A DNA stretch of 64,000 bases from Musa acuminata AAA Group. Taxonomy: Eukaryota > Streptophyta > Magnoliopsida > Zingiberales > Musaceae. Shown here one piece after another: positions 20,306-31,097 of this stretch (its first letter is position 1; each line of letters opens with the position of its first letter). Made by a program: the position numbers and the translations under genes. The notes beneath the pieces were generated by a model. It was not told where the DNA came from. It worked only from the letters and a program-made list of their open reading frames with translations, and did no database searches. The stretch spans positions 24,461,001 to 24,525,000 of the forward strand of contig NC_088345.1 in NCBI RefSeq assembly GCF_036884655.1. Direction: 5' to 3'.

Positions 20306-21789
20306 TATTGGGAAATCATTGGGGGGCGACATCATATGCGCAACGAAAGAACAAGAAAACCAAAATCCCTGATTCCCAAAAAGATGTTCATCGTCGTGCG
20401 AAGATTGATGCGCAAAAATCCGCAAAACACAAAACTGCGTATAGAGATTGTATTACCTAGGGAGATCGTATATCTATGTTTCCTTGCAGATCCTTAGGAG
20501 AGGGTGAAGGAGGTCAAGCGTCCTCCTCTCTATTGGTGATCCACACAGCAGGGTTGCGACGACGCTCCTCAAAACTCCAGGCCTACACTAAGGTGGAGAG
20601 GGAGAGGAGAATAGGAAAGGCAAGCAAAGACTCTAGCCTATGAGGCTGTGAATCCCTCCTATTTATAGAGATCCCGTGTCAAACCCTAATGGGTCCTTCC
20701 CTAGTGGGTATTGGATCTGCATCCAATAAGACAAGGGCTCCGTCGGATATCTCATATCCGAACCTCTACTCATCACAATGCCTACCATATGTGTGTGACC
20801 CTCTAGGCGCAATATCGAGCTGGCCGTGAGTCATACCTGTCAGAACTCCTTCTAACTCAGTGAATTATTATCTCTGTAATAATTCACTCGACTCATCGAC
20901 TATGGACGTACTAGGCCAGTCCCTAGACGATACAGGGGTATCCAATCCATTGGACCTATCTGTCCTCAGTTACCATGTACCTATAGTCCCTCATCCATCT
21001 AATATCCCAGAGACCGTATATCGAGCATGGTGTTGTCAGACCCATACGGTTTCTACTCGAGTCTCGCTCTAATCGGATTCTCCTGGAGAACTCGTTCTCT
21101 CTCAACCCGAATGACCCTGGCTAGGGATTTGTTTGAGCAAGAATACATGGGATATTCCTCTCATGACGCCGAGAGTGGATGATCCTCTATCGACACTCAA
21201 TAGCCCTCGTAAGGTCGACTACCACTCCCAATGACCAGCTGTACTAGATCTAGGACAGCCAAACCTATAAGTCTGGTATCAAAGAGTGGAGCACTGATAC
21301 AGGACATCCTTGGTGTCTCAAGTCTAAGGACCAGATACACCACTAGGACTACGAAATCGCTGTCTGACAATAAGGCATCATCAACCATCCAGCATTCCGT
21401 AAGCGGATCAATTAGTGAACTCATTCTCCAATGAGCACCTGTACTATATCCCAAGTCTCCCTACACGAGCAGCTATGAGACCTGCTGCATCCATCATATG
21501 GATGGGTATACAGCACACCAGTCTATCCGGTTATCACGATGTCCCTCTCGAGTAACCTATGACCGGGATTATTTAGGATATGTGTTTAAAGGTGAATCGA
21601 TCTCATTATCATGATCTCATCACGATCCGATTCCCATTGCACAAATCCAAGGACATCACAATATATATATGCATTTATGCAATAGTTATAAAGTGATATA
21701 CGCCAAAATATAATAAGCAAAAAGATTCTGTATCAAGTCACACGTGCCATCACTCATGTGATTGGCTTGCTGGGCACATATGACTCGCA
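20306..21789 (-). repeat. 5' LTR of the copia element (1484 bp)
   Basis: The boundary next to the primer-binding site matches the CCCAACA end of the homologous LTR at 48808-50575, except that the terminal CA is degenerate here. The outer end is TGCGAGTCATATGTGCCC on the minus strand, matching the start of the other copy. A TATA box on the minus strand is at 20660-20667. Confidence 0.85.
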
Positions 21790-23243
21790 GATATGTATGT
21801 GAATCAAATCCTTGCAAATGTCAAAAATATCTTCATTTTTTAAGAAGGAATTCATGAGAAGGAATCATTTCATCAAATCCATTTCTTGAAAAAAATATTT
21901 TTCACATGATAAGTCTATGAGATATGTATTTGTTAATTGATTCCATATGTCAAAAATCAATGATATGAAACAAACTCAATATGACATATGCTTATGAAAG
22001 CTACATTAAGTTCGGAAGAGAAATACTAAATCATGTTAGGATCAAGAAAATCAAAAAATAAAATTTAACACTTTCATGCATTCGGACATGGTTTTGTTAT
22101 AGATTTTGAAACACAATCATGAAGATAAAACATGCTCATCATCATGAAAATTTTTATATCCAAAACATTTAATTTTCAACATGTTATTAAGGCATGTAAT
22201 AGTGTAAAATTCTCATTATAGCAATTGTATCCTATCATGCATGATCAAAATTTCTTCCCATTTTATCATTGTAAACAAGAAAGAAGAAGGGAAGAATAAA
22301 ATAGTGTAAAATATTTTAATCATTTTAAGACATACAAGCCATAAATACAATCACATCATATCTTGAAAGATAAAATCACTTGAATACCAAATGACATGAT
22401 TCATTTTGACACATCTCCTCTTTAAATAAAAAATAAAAGGAATTCATAGGAGATCATGATATAGATAAAATTCATTCAATCTTGTATGAGAATAAGATAT
22501 TAATTTAAGCACATAAAATTTCTCAATTCATTATGAATCATAAAAAAATTGTGGTTCCGAGAAATTATGATTCATTTTGAAAAATTTTCTCTTTAGTACA
22601 TGACAAGAAGAAATATAGCAATGATACCAATCATGATTCATTTGGATGGTAGATGGCAAAAAGAAACATTGAGGATAAAAGATCTCGATTTTTATAGAGT
22701 AAATCTCAAGTTTTAAATCTAAAAAAAATCCAAATAAAGCCCATTCAAATTCAAATCATCAAATCAAAATCATTTTTAAGAGATTCATAAAAAGATGATA
22801 AAATAGATTCATCAAAGTCAATAAGATAGAGAAAAATAATTTTCAAGAAAAATGCTTTCCTCTACTTAGTTGTTTCATACAAGCATGCCTTTGTCTTTTT
22901 TGTGCCAAAAATAATATATATCATCAATCATTTAGGATCGAAAAATAAATTCCATCATAAAAACCATCAAGATTAATAAACCAAAAAATCTTCATGTATA
23001 ATTTTAAAATCTCATGCATAAAATAAAATCATCAATCATGGTTTTAAAAAAGCATTATGCATTATTAAATCATCAAGCATGATTTCATATTTTCAATCAA
23101 AAATCATTTTGTTTGTTTATCATAAGATATGCATTTTTCATGAATATTTTTAAAATCATTGGAAAGGTAAGCATGATAAGCATAATCCTAATTCATTAGA
23201 AAATTAATTCTATACAAAAAAAGAAAATACATTATAGAAAGCA
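21790..23243 (-). other. Noncoding tail of S3
   Basis: AT-rich, stop-dense; the minus strand resembles the tail of S1 after gag. No other feature seen. Confidence 0.7.
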
Positions 23244-24185
23244 TCATGTAATTTCAAAATAAATTAAGGGGGTTTTGATTACCTCATCATTAAATGTCAT
23301 CAAGGCGTAGTTTACCACCTCGCCTTTCTTGATTTTCTCCTCGTCTTCGGAGGAGGTCGATTCATCCCACTTTATATTCCTCTTCTTGCATTCAAAGCAA
23401 GTAGTTCCATTCTTTTTTGTTCTTAAATTTTTATTTCTTAAATTTTTTAATTTTCTTAGTGAGTAGTTCGTGTTCACCATCACTTGAGCTTATGCTCAAG
23501 TGGTCTTCAAATGTTCTATGTCCCAAATCCTTCCTATTCTTTGAAAGGTGGTTTGTTCATCATGTGCATTGTGCACCATTTCATATGTCATCAACGAACC
23601 AATTAGTTCTTCAAGTGGTAAGTTGTTTAGAGTTTTAGCTTCTTGTATCGCAGTTACTTTTGAATTCCAATTTTTAGAAAGAGAATGCAAAATCTTGTTC
23701 ACAAGTTCAAAATCCGAAAAACTTCTACCACGTACTTTTAAACCATTGATGACATCAGTAAAACAGGTGTACATGTCTCCAATGATTTCGCTTGGTTTCA
23801 TGTCAAACAGTTCAAAATCGTGCATTAAAAAGTTGATTTTCAAATCTTTAACTTCGCTAGTCCCTTCATGTATGATTTCAAGAGTGCGCTAAATATCGAA
23901 AGTTGTTTTGCATAAAGAAACCCGATTGAATTCATTTTTATCTAAGGCGCAAAACAAGGCATTCATAGCCTTTGTATTTAGAGAAACCGTCTTCTTCTCC
24001 AAATCATTCCAATAGTTCATTGGAAGAAAAGACATTTCAAATCCATTTTCGACTATATGCCATAAATCAAGATTCAATGAAAGCAAGAAAACTCTTATTC
24101 GAGTTTTCCAATAAGTGTAGTCTGTCCCATTGAAGAAGGGAGGACGAATGAGAGAGTGACCCTGTTGGTTGCCAAAAAGAACCAT
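23244..24185 (-). pseudogene. Gag, Sirevirus type, decayed (S3)
   Basis: It starts at 24185 (MVLFGNQQGHSLIRPPFFNG). Capsid motifs are clear: YWKTRIRVFLLSLNLDLW, NTKAMNALFCALDKNEFNRV and PLEELIGSLMTYEM. An in-frame TAG at 23889-23891 replaces the Trp of the IWRTLEI motif. A one-base loss near 23540 shifts the frame in the LPKNRKDL region (read here as FQRIGRIWDIEHLKTT), with stops soon after. Near the C-terminus it reads TTCFECKKRNIKWDESTSSE: the first CX2C of the zinc knuckle survives, but the Gly-His and last Cys are gone. This is an intermediate form of the deletion seen in S1 and S2. Confidence 0.88.
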
Positions 24186-24221
24186 TTCTCTTGGGTGTTA
24201 ATCCAAGTGAGAAATAACGAG

Positions 24222-24233
24222 GCTCTGATACCA
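24222..24233 (-). other. Primer-binding site, tRNA-iMet type (S3)
   Basis: GCTCTGATACCA on the plus strand, 2 nt from the LTR start at 24236. Confidence 0.9.
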
Positions 24234-24235
24234 AT

Positions 24236-24844
24236 TGTTACGATCAAGAGCACTAAGAGGGGGGGGGGGGTGAATTAGTGCAGCGTAAAACTTTCGACGA
24301 CTTGAAACGACGTTCGTATGTTGAAATTCGATTCCGATGTAAAAGTTGTTTCATGCAGATAATAACTTTGAAAGCTTACAGAAACATATTCGAAGTAAAG
24401 TAAGGAAGGCAGTTTGCAATTAAGATAAATAGCGCAAAGGAAATGCAAACTAGATTTTAGAGTGGTTCGGTCAAACACGACCTACATCCACTTTCGGCTT
24501 CCTCTTCCGATGAGGTCACCGGTGTCCACTAGAGGCCTTCTTTCAATAGGTGAAGGCCAACCACCCTTTTATAGTTTCACTCCTATTGACAAGCAAAGGA
24601 GACAACCCTTACAGAATTTTCACTCCTCTCTTGAATGATCAAAACATGGAAGAAAAGAGGGAGGAGAACTTTTAGCTTATACAACACTTTTGAGCTCTAA
24701 AACTCATGGAGTAAGATTGAATTTTTAGTTTTTTTTGCGCCCTTTCATGTAGCAAAGGGTGGGGTTTATATAGGCCCGAACTGATTTGAATTTGGAGCCC
24801 AAATCCATCATCACCCAGATTTCTAGGGTCCTGGCGGTACTACC
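24236..24844 (-). repeat. 5' LTR of S3, proximal part
   Basis: U5/R part, with a poly-C-loop hairpin on the minus strand (24250-24281, GCACTAA/TTAGTGC). It is interrupted at 24844 by the solo LTR and resumes at 26403. Confidence 0.85.
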
Positions 24845-26402
24845 TGTTGAATCTCGGATTTTGATGATGAAACTAATTGATTGTGTTTAGATGTTTAACT
24901 GCATTTTGAGTGATGCAGGTCTACTCGATCAGGATTAGACAGTTGACGCAGGAGGAATTGACGTTGCGTTGGAGGAGATCACGTTAGGATATTGGACGGC
25001 AGAAGACTTCGGACGTCGGGCATCAGGCCAAGGAGAGCGGAACTGCGCCAAGGATATCGGGGTTGCGGAGGTCAACCACCGATTGGGTAACAAGCCGCAA
25101 GAGAGGATGATGCGCGGAAGAATCGGACGAAGTGCTAACCAATGGCGTGCCAGGCAACGGAATGTCGATTCACATTGTAACAATTGTCTAGATCGGAGTA
25201 GAGTTTTGGATTGTGTGTGCAGGATTAACTACGATAACGATGAAGACATAAAGCAAAACAAAGTGCGGAGTCAAGCGCGAAGGATTCGTTGGGAGTTCAA
25301 GAGTTTGACGGAAGTCCAAAGGTTCGTCGGGAACGCTGCCGAAACTCACCGAGAGAGATAGGAGCTTGCCGAAGAAGCTCGTTGGAACTCGCCAAGATCA
25401 AATCGTGAAGTCTAGGAGCTTGCCGGGAGTCCGCAGAATGGTTTCCGAGAGTTTATCGGAAGACCGTCGGAAGTTCGCCGGAAGCTCGCCGGAAGAAGTC
25501 TTGACTTACGGACTTTGTAATAGCTTAGAAAATGTCTTTAAATTTGTAGTTAGCATGTTAATTAGGGTTAGGATTAGGTGTTAATCCTATAACCCAAGTA
25601 GGGGCCAATTGGGCCCAAGTTCGGACTAGTTTGGGGCAAGATTGAAGCCTAACTAGTGGGCTGAAAACACTGTAGGCGGTAGCACCGCCTGAGCTGGGCG
25701 GTGGCACCGCCCAGTGCCCAAGAGCTGGGCGGTAGCACCGCTTGAGCTGGGCGGTGGCACCGCCAAGCACTGTCAGCGCCTGACACGGACAGGCGGTGGC
25801 ACCGCCAGTGCAACGGTCGACAAGCGGTGGCACCGCCAGCCTCGGGAACTCAAGGGAATTCAAATTTTGGAGATCAAATTTGAATCCTCTTGAGGCCTAT
25901 AAATACCCCTCTATTCTCAGCTGAGAACACAACTTTTTGAGCAGCAAGTGTTTGAGAGAAAGGCCCTAGAAAAGTCTTAGATAGTCTTGTTTTCAATTTG
26001 CTAGTGTTCACCTCCTTCTTTCTTGCTAAAAATTTGTAAGAGAGTGAACCGCTTGTAAAGAGTTGTAAGAGGGGTATTTACCCTTCCATTTCAAGAGACT
26101 TGCTAGTGGAAGGTGGGAGCCTCATCGAAGAGGGGCCTCGCAAGTGGAGTAGGTCATTTGACCGAACCACTCTAAAATCAGCGTGATCCTTGGTTTGTAT
26201 TTCATTATTGCTATTTACATTATTGCAAACCTTCTTATATGCTTTAGTTCCTTATTACTTTTGCTGCGCATATTTAAGAATACGCTTTCAAGATTAAGCT
26301 TTTCAAGTTCCTTTCTTATCGTACGAAAGATTTTCTAAAACCGAAGTTTTAATCCGCTGCACTAATTCACCCCCCCCTCTTAGTGCTGCTCCGATCCTAA
26401 CA
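24845..26402 (+). repeat. Solo LTR, Sirevirus type, with TSD CTACC (1558 bp)
   Basis: TGTTGAATC...CCTAACA flanked by CTACC at 24840-24844 and 26403-26407. No internal region remains, so LTR-LTR recombination is the likely origin. TATA box 25898-25905; poly-C hairpin 26359-26386. U3 (25672-25840) carries repeated GGCGGTG-N-CACCGCC palindromes. Confidence 0.95.
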
Positions 26403-27486
26403 CTACCACCATAGTTAGGCTGTACTACTGCCTGATACCACTCAGAGACCGAGCTCAGGCAGTACCACCGCCTGATAGGGGCGGTACCACCGCTTGACTT
26501 TGCTCGGAGACAAAGCTCAGGTGGTACAACTGGCCTCACAGTGGCAGTACCACCGCCCAGAATTCCTGGGAGACTAAGTCTCCTGGGCGGTGCCATTGTC
26601 AGCCCTAACGGTGCTACCGTCGGCTAGGAATTTTGGGTCCGAATGGGCTAATCCATTCGGCCCAATTTGGGTCTGTCGAGGGCCCACTTACCCCCAAATT
26701 AAGTTATTGGGATCATCTCCCATTCCTAACTTAATCTACATGCTAACTATGATATTTAGGACATTAATACTGTAACTTGCTCTGGTGCGTCAATCGCTTT
26801 TTCCGGTGAGCTTCCGGTGAACTTCAAGCGAACATTCGACAAAACCTCACCGATTCTCCTATGGACTTCCGGCATATTTCTGGACTTGCGATGATCTTCT
26901 TGGCAAGTTCCGATAAGCTTCTTTGGCAAGCTCTTGGACTTCTTGGATTTATTCCCGCAGAACCTCCGACGACCGTCCGGACTTCCGTCGAACTCTCGAA
27001 CTCTCGAACCCCCAACGTGATCATGGTCTTGACTCCGGTGTAACTCTTGCTGCATGTCTTACTTCCGTCATAGTTAATCCTGCACATGTAAGACAAACTT
27101 CAATCTAGATAATTAATACTAAGCATTAATCAAGTTGTCCGGTGTGTCATTGGTCCCTCGATGTTTCGTCCGATTCTTCGGTGCATCATTCTCTCCTACG
27201 GCCTATTGCCCAATCAGTCAGTTGACTCCACAACTCCGATATCCTTGGCATAATATCTGCTCTTCTTGGCCCGATGCTTGAATCCACGGCCCAAAGCCTT
27301 TTATCGATACGTCGACCGATCCACCGGCCCGACGTCCAATCTTTTGACATGTTCCTCCGGCCCAACATGATTTTTCCTGCTTTAATTGTCTCATCCTGAT
27401 CGAAGCATCCTACATCACTCAAAACATAGATTAAAACATAAACACAATTATCAATTGGTTTCATCATCAAAATATGAGATTCAATA
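26403..27486 (-). repeat. 5' LTR of S3, distal (U3) part
   Basis: Continuation of 24236-24844. The outer end, GAGATTCAATA, is a mutated form of the usual GAGATTCAACA on this strand. Confidence 0.85.
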
Positions 27487-28205
27487 GATCCATGGTGAAT
27501 GGGAAGAGTATATTTCAATTATATAGTGATAGAATATGAAAAGATCTTAGGGCTCCCAAAGATTGGGTCTCCCTAGTCCTATTTCTTCTGAAATATTATC
27601 ACTTTGGCCGAGTATCACAACTATTCCAATCAGGAACAACTCTTTATATATGCTTATTTGGCCTCATGGCAATAACAAATTTATTGCTACATCAGCATAG
27701 AATCAGATCGGCAAAGGAACAACAAGTGGATCCCAAGCAATTGGACATGGGATCGACTGGGATCACAAAGACATTCCTTATGCACATGATAAGTCCTTCT
27801 TGATAAACTACTTACAATAAACAATATGAAGAGAAGAAGTATTTGTCTTGTTAACCGATGCTCCCTTTGTATGCAACAGGAAGAAATTGTTGACCACCTC
27901 TATTTTGCTTGTGACTATACTAAATAGATATGGAAGGAGATTCTTCAATGATTTGAACTCAATAGGCTATTGCAGCTAAACTTACATCAAGAATTAGGCA
28001 AACTCATTCAATATTTTTTAAGAAAATGGCCTCTTACACAATTGGCAAAGGTTACTTTCAGATGCGATTTTTGGTGGATGTAGAAGGAGAGATGTAGCAG
28101 AATATTTAAGTATCGACACACAAACAATGCTCAGTTTTTCATAGAGATTATTAGAGACTCAAAATCATGTATAGAGCACGATCTCAAAATGGAGCACTTT
28201 TTTTT
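27487..28205 (+). mobile_element. LINE (non-LTR retrotransposon) 3' remnant
   Basis: Decayed sequence holding the C-terminal zf-RVT and tail of a plant LINE ORF2, given below. The 5' part of the element is absent. The boundaries are uncertain; the right end is placed near the T run at 28199-28209. Confidence 0.6.
27844..28190 (+). pseudogene. LINE ORF2 C-terminal fragment (zf-RVT domain)
   Basis: Frame starting at 27844 reads CLVNRCSLCMQQEEIVDHLY and then FACDYTK, stop, IWKEIL. This is the CX2C...HLxxxC...IW pattern of the zf-RVT domain that follows the reverse transcriptase in plant LINEs. After two more stops the same frame gives FWWM, stop, KERCSRIF and FIEIIRDSKS, matching the usual tail of such proteins. 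There is no RT or endonuclease upstream, and at least three stops lie in the domain, so this is a dead fragment. The plus-strand orientation is clear; the family within LINEs is not. Confidence 0.7.
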
Positions 28206-28395
28206 TTATAGGTAAAAGTAAATTGATTAAGTGTGAAGTTTATACAAATAGCTTTATCTATATAAGCCATAGACTAAAGCTTGTTATCACATAGAGTAGT
28301 CTAGTATAGTGCACCCCGCCTCAAAAGTGGAATGGTCTCACTCCACAAACTCATCTCCAAGAGTAGTCAAACAAAGAGGTATTTATGACTACACA
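28206..28395 (+). other. Unassigned flank left of the Tekay element
   Basis: No gene seen. It continues across the Tekay insertion into 38293-38457, judging by the shared ACACA duplication. Similarity of 38293-38340 and 39780 onward to 51110-51170 suggests this is the U3 part of gypsy copy A, but I could not fix its start. Confidence 0.45.
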
Positions 28396-31020
28396 TGTAA
28401 CACCCCTCATTTCCGAATGTTCGTATAAATTTTTGGTGATAATGTAAGCATCTATTTTAATTGACAAAAGAAATAGAGTATGGATTAGAGGTAACTTATT
28501 TTTAAGATTTGGGAGATCTGTTCAGAAAAAAAAAAAGAATTTGAGGACCTATATGTAAACCCTAAGGACCTAATCGTGAATATGATAAAAACAAGGACTA
28601 ATCTGCAAAATGCACCAAATGACAAATCCCACCGCTTAAGCTTCTCTGCCTTCGTTCTCAAGGAAGCAGAGAAGGCAGCTTGTGGGTGATCAGGGAAAGA
28701 AAGAAAGAAAGAAGAAGAAGAAGAAGAAGAAGAAGAGAAATAAAAATTGGGGCTTTTAGGGTTCTTGCTTTAATCTTTTCACTTCGGGTCAAAATTTTCA
28801 AAGGCAAGTGTTCTAACCCCATCCTACAGAAGCATTAGACTATGTTTTTATGTTGATTCAAAATAAATTGGAAGATTTCTATTTAGAAACTGATATGTCT
28901 CTCTTTGGACTTAAAACCATGGATTCTGAAATATTTTTGGTATACTAACCCCTATACACTGTTTCAGCTATAAGTTTTAGCACAAAATGTGAATTTAGGC
29001 AGGAACTATTTTGTTTGTAATTAGACTCTTATGTCTTTCTTTTGACACCGATTTTGTAGAATTTGGACACCGAATACTTACCCAAACATTTTTTTTCAAA
29101 TGAGACTATAGATGCTGTAAAACAGACTTCAAGATTTCTGACCTATCGATACTAAATTGCCTATAACTCCCTGTTGAAAATTCTGATTTGTACCAAACTG
29201 ATTTTTATTTGAAACTAGACTTGAAAATCTTTCGTTTGACATATAATTTGAAAATTTTGGAATTCAATTGCCAACCCTAATCTGTTGAGTCCAACCCTAT
29301 AAATTCTGCGAAACAGTGATTATGATTTTGACCTTGTGTTACCAAATCAGAGGTAACTCTGTGTTGGGAGCCCTGTTTCATATGAAATCTGTTCTATCCG
29401 AATACAGATTGATATATGGTTCATCCATAGTCTTCTTATGGGTATTGGAGCATAATTGTTATTCTGAAATATTTGTTTGATGTGCCACTGGAATTCTGTC
29501 CGAAATCGAGCTTTGGTCGATTTCGCGTATTCTGTTCCATTCCTTTGGATACTTGAATTCGTCTAACCTTCTTATTTGAATTGTGCTAACTATAATTGGA
29601 TTCCCTGTATGCTCTTGCTTCCATTTTTCTTCCTAAAATGAATACATTTGTGAGAGATTTGTGTCCTTGCATCATTTGTTCTTAAAAAAAAAGGCACATG
29701 TAAGCTTCGTTGTTCCGCGTGTGCTTCCGATATATGCTACTTATTGTTGAAACTGCCCTTTGTACTCTGGTGTGTGGGATTGTCTGGACCTTTGCCAGAA
29801 ATGGTAAAGGGTATGCGCTATTTGCCCGCTTTGTGGGGTCCCGTTATGTGGGATATTCTGGACCTTTGCCAGAAATGGTAAAGGGTATGCGCTTGTTGCC
29901 CGCTTTGTGGGTATGTGATTAGAGCCTGCGATGCTCTGCCGGCCCCCTTTGACTTCACCTAGACATGGGTGGATGGAGCTCCCAGACGTGGGAGACTTTT
30001 GTCAGGTGGTCATTCAGAAATGGATGAATCACATTCTGACTGAAATCCCACTACACCTTCTATATGTTTGATATGACATCCAGAGTTTTGGTGAGTTGTT
30101 TCTGTTCATGCTCTGGATAAGAATGATATGATTGCAACGTCAAGGACGACGTTTGAGCTTCTGTACGATATTTGTTTGTGAATATGCTCTGAAATGCTTC
30201 ATTCACTAATGATTTTGCTTCGAAATGTTCCATATGCCGTTGACATGCTTCGGAACATTTTATATGCCATTGATAAGCTCTGATATGTTTCCTTTGTTAC
30301 TGATATGCTCCAATTACTCTATGCTCCATCTGTCAGGAACCAAATATGCATGATTGAAATGACAAATTGTGATTCTGCTCCTAATGATATTATGTCTACG
30401 AAATCGTATATTTTGCTTTGTGTTTTGAAACTGTATCTCTTTGGAAATTATACTATTTTGATATGGATATGTTAGTCACTTGCTGAGCTCTTTATGCTCA
30501 CCCCGTTTGTTGATAAATTTTTCAGGATAGCGTATCGCTTGCTTAAATGTTAAGAATGGGCTGAGGCAGTGGAAAGTTTAGAAGCTTTTGGGCAGATCTT
30601 TGTTAGCATATGTGTATATGTTGTATAAGATACTTTGCATCTTATGAAATGTGACGATAAATCTAAACGTGTGGATTTTGTGTAAGATAAAGGATCCCTC
30701 ATGTATAGGATTTTGGAATGTTAAGTTAAATTTATGTAATGATATGATCTTATGGTAATCGTTGGTTTGGTGACCGCATAGACATCCCCACTTGTGAATT
30801 TTATGTTGTGGTTATTATTTTGATGAGTTAAGTTCAGTTTGTTTGAATTATTGAGTGATGTGTGGGATGTTTATAAACTGCACAGGGTTATGAATTTGTA
30901 GACTATAGAGATGAAATTTTTGATCTCAATGTTTTCTTAGTGACCTCAAATGTATGTTTGGATCCTGGGTTAGTTATGATGAAGATTTTAAATATTGTCG
31001 ATATTTTGAGGGGCGTGACA
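28396..31020 (+). repeat. 5' LTR of the Tekay-like element (2625 bp)
   Basis: TGTAACACCCC...GGCGTGACA. It contains a GAA microsatellite (28710-28736) and two copies of a 75-bp tandem repeat (from about 29786). Confidence 0.95.
29786..29935 (+). repeat. 75-bp tandem repeat, two copies (Tekay 5' LTR)
   Basis: The unit carries GGACCTTTGCCAGAAATGG and TATGCGC(T)...TTGCCCGCTTTGTGGG. The 3' LTR has three copies (36983-37190), which accounts for the 75-bp length difference between the LTRs. Confidence 0.9.
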
Positions 31021-31025
31021 GAGGT

Positions 31026-31037
31026 GGTATCAGAGCA
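31026..31037 (+). other. Primer-binding site, tRNA-iMet type (Tekay)
   Basis: TGGTATCAGAGC, 5 nt after the 5' LTR. Confidence 0.94.
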
Positions 31038-31097
31038 TGATTTGAGAATCACTAAGAATATTATCTTTATTTGAGGTTTATTGACTGTCATTAGAGA

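Larger units (their letters stand above)
7100..21789 (-). mobile_element. Angela-like Ty1/copia element, interrupted by S2 and cut by S1
   Basis: Reading leftward: 5' LTR (21789-20306), tRNA-iMet primer-binding site, an unusually long leader of about 1.9 kb once S2 (10431-18882 plus one TSD copy) is removed, then gag, protease, integrase and the first half of RT in one frame. S1 truncates it at 7100 before the YVDD box; the rest lies left of the window. Long LTRs and gag/pol sequence suggest the Angela lineage, but I cannot exclude a neighbouring copia lineage. The whole copia sits in the tail of S3. Confidence 0.85.
21790..27486 (-). mobile_element. S3: older gag-only Sirevirus derivative, truncated and invaded
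   Basis: On the minus strand: 5' LTR (27486 to 26403 and 24844 to 24236, split by a solo LTR), primer-binding site, decayed gag and AT-rich tail. The tail stops at 21789 where the copia is inserted, at a point equivalent to about 2450 in S1; the remainder lies left of the window. Its LTR lacks the 18-bp array of S1/S2, so it is a different subfamily. Confidence 0.85.

Noticed and set aside
19735..20460. Ala/Arg/Pro-rich frames on both strands as genes
   Set aside because: GC-rich low-complexity leader of a copia; overlapping frames on both strands, no domain, and they cross the primer-binding site and the LTR.
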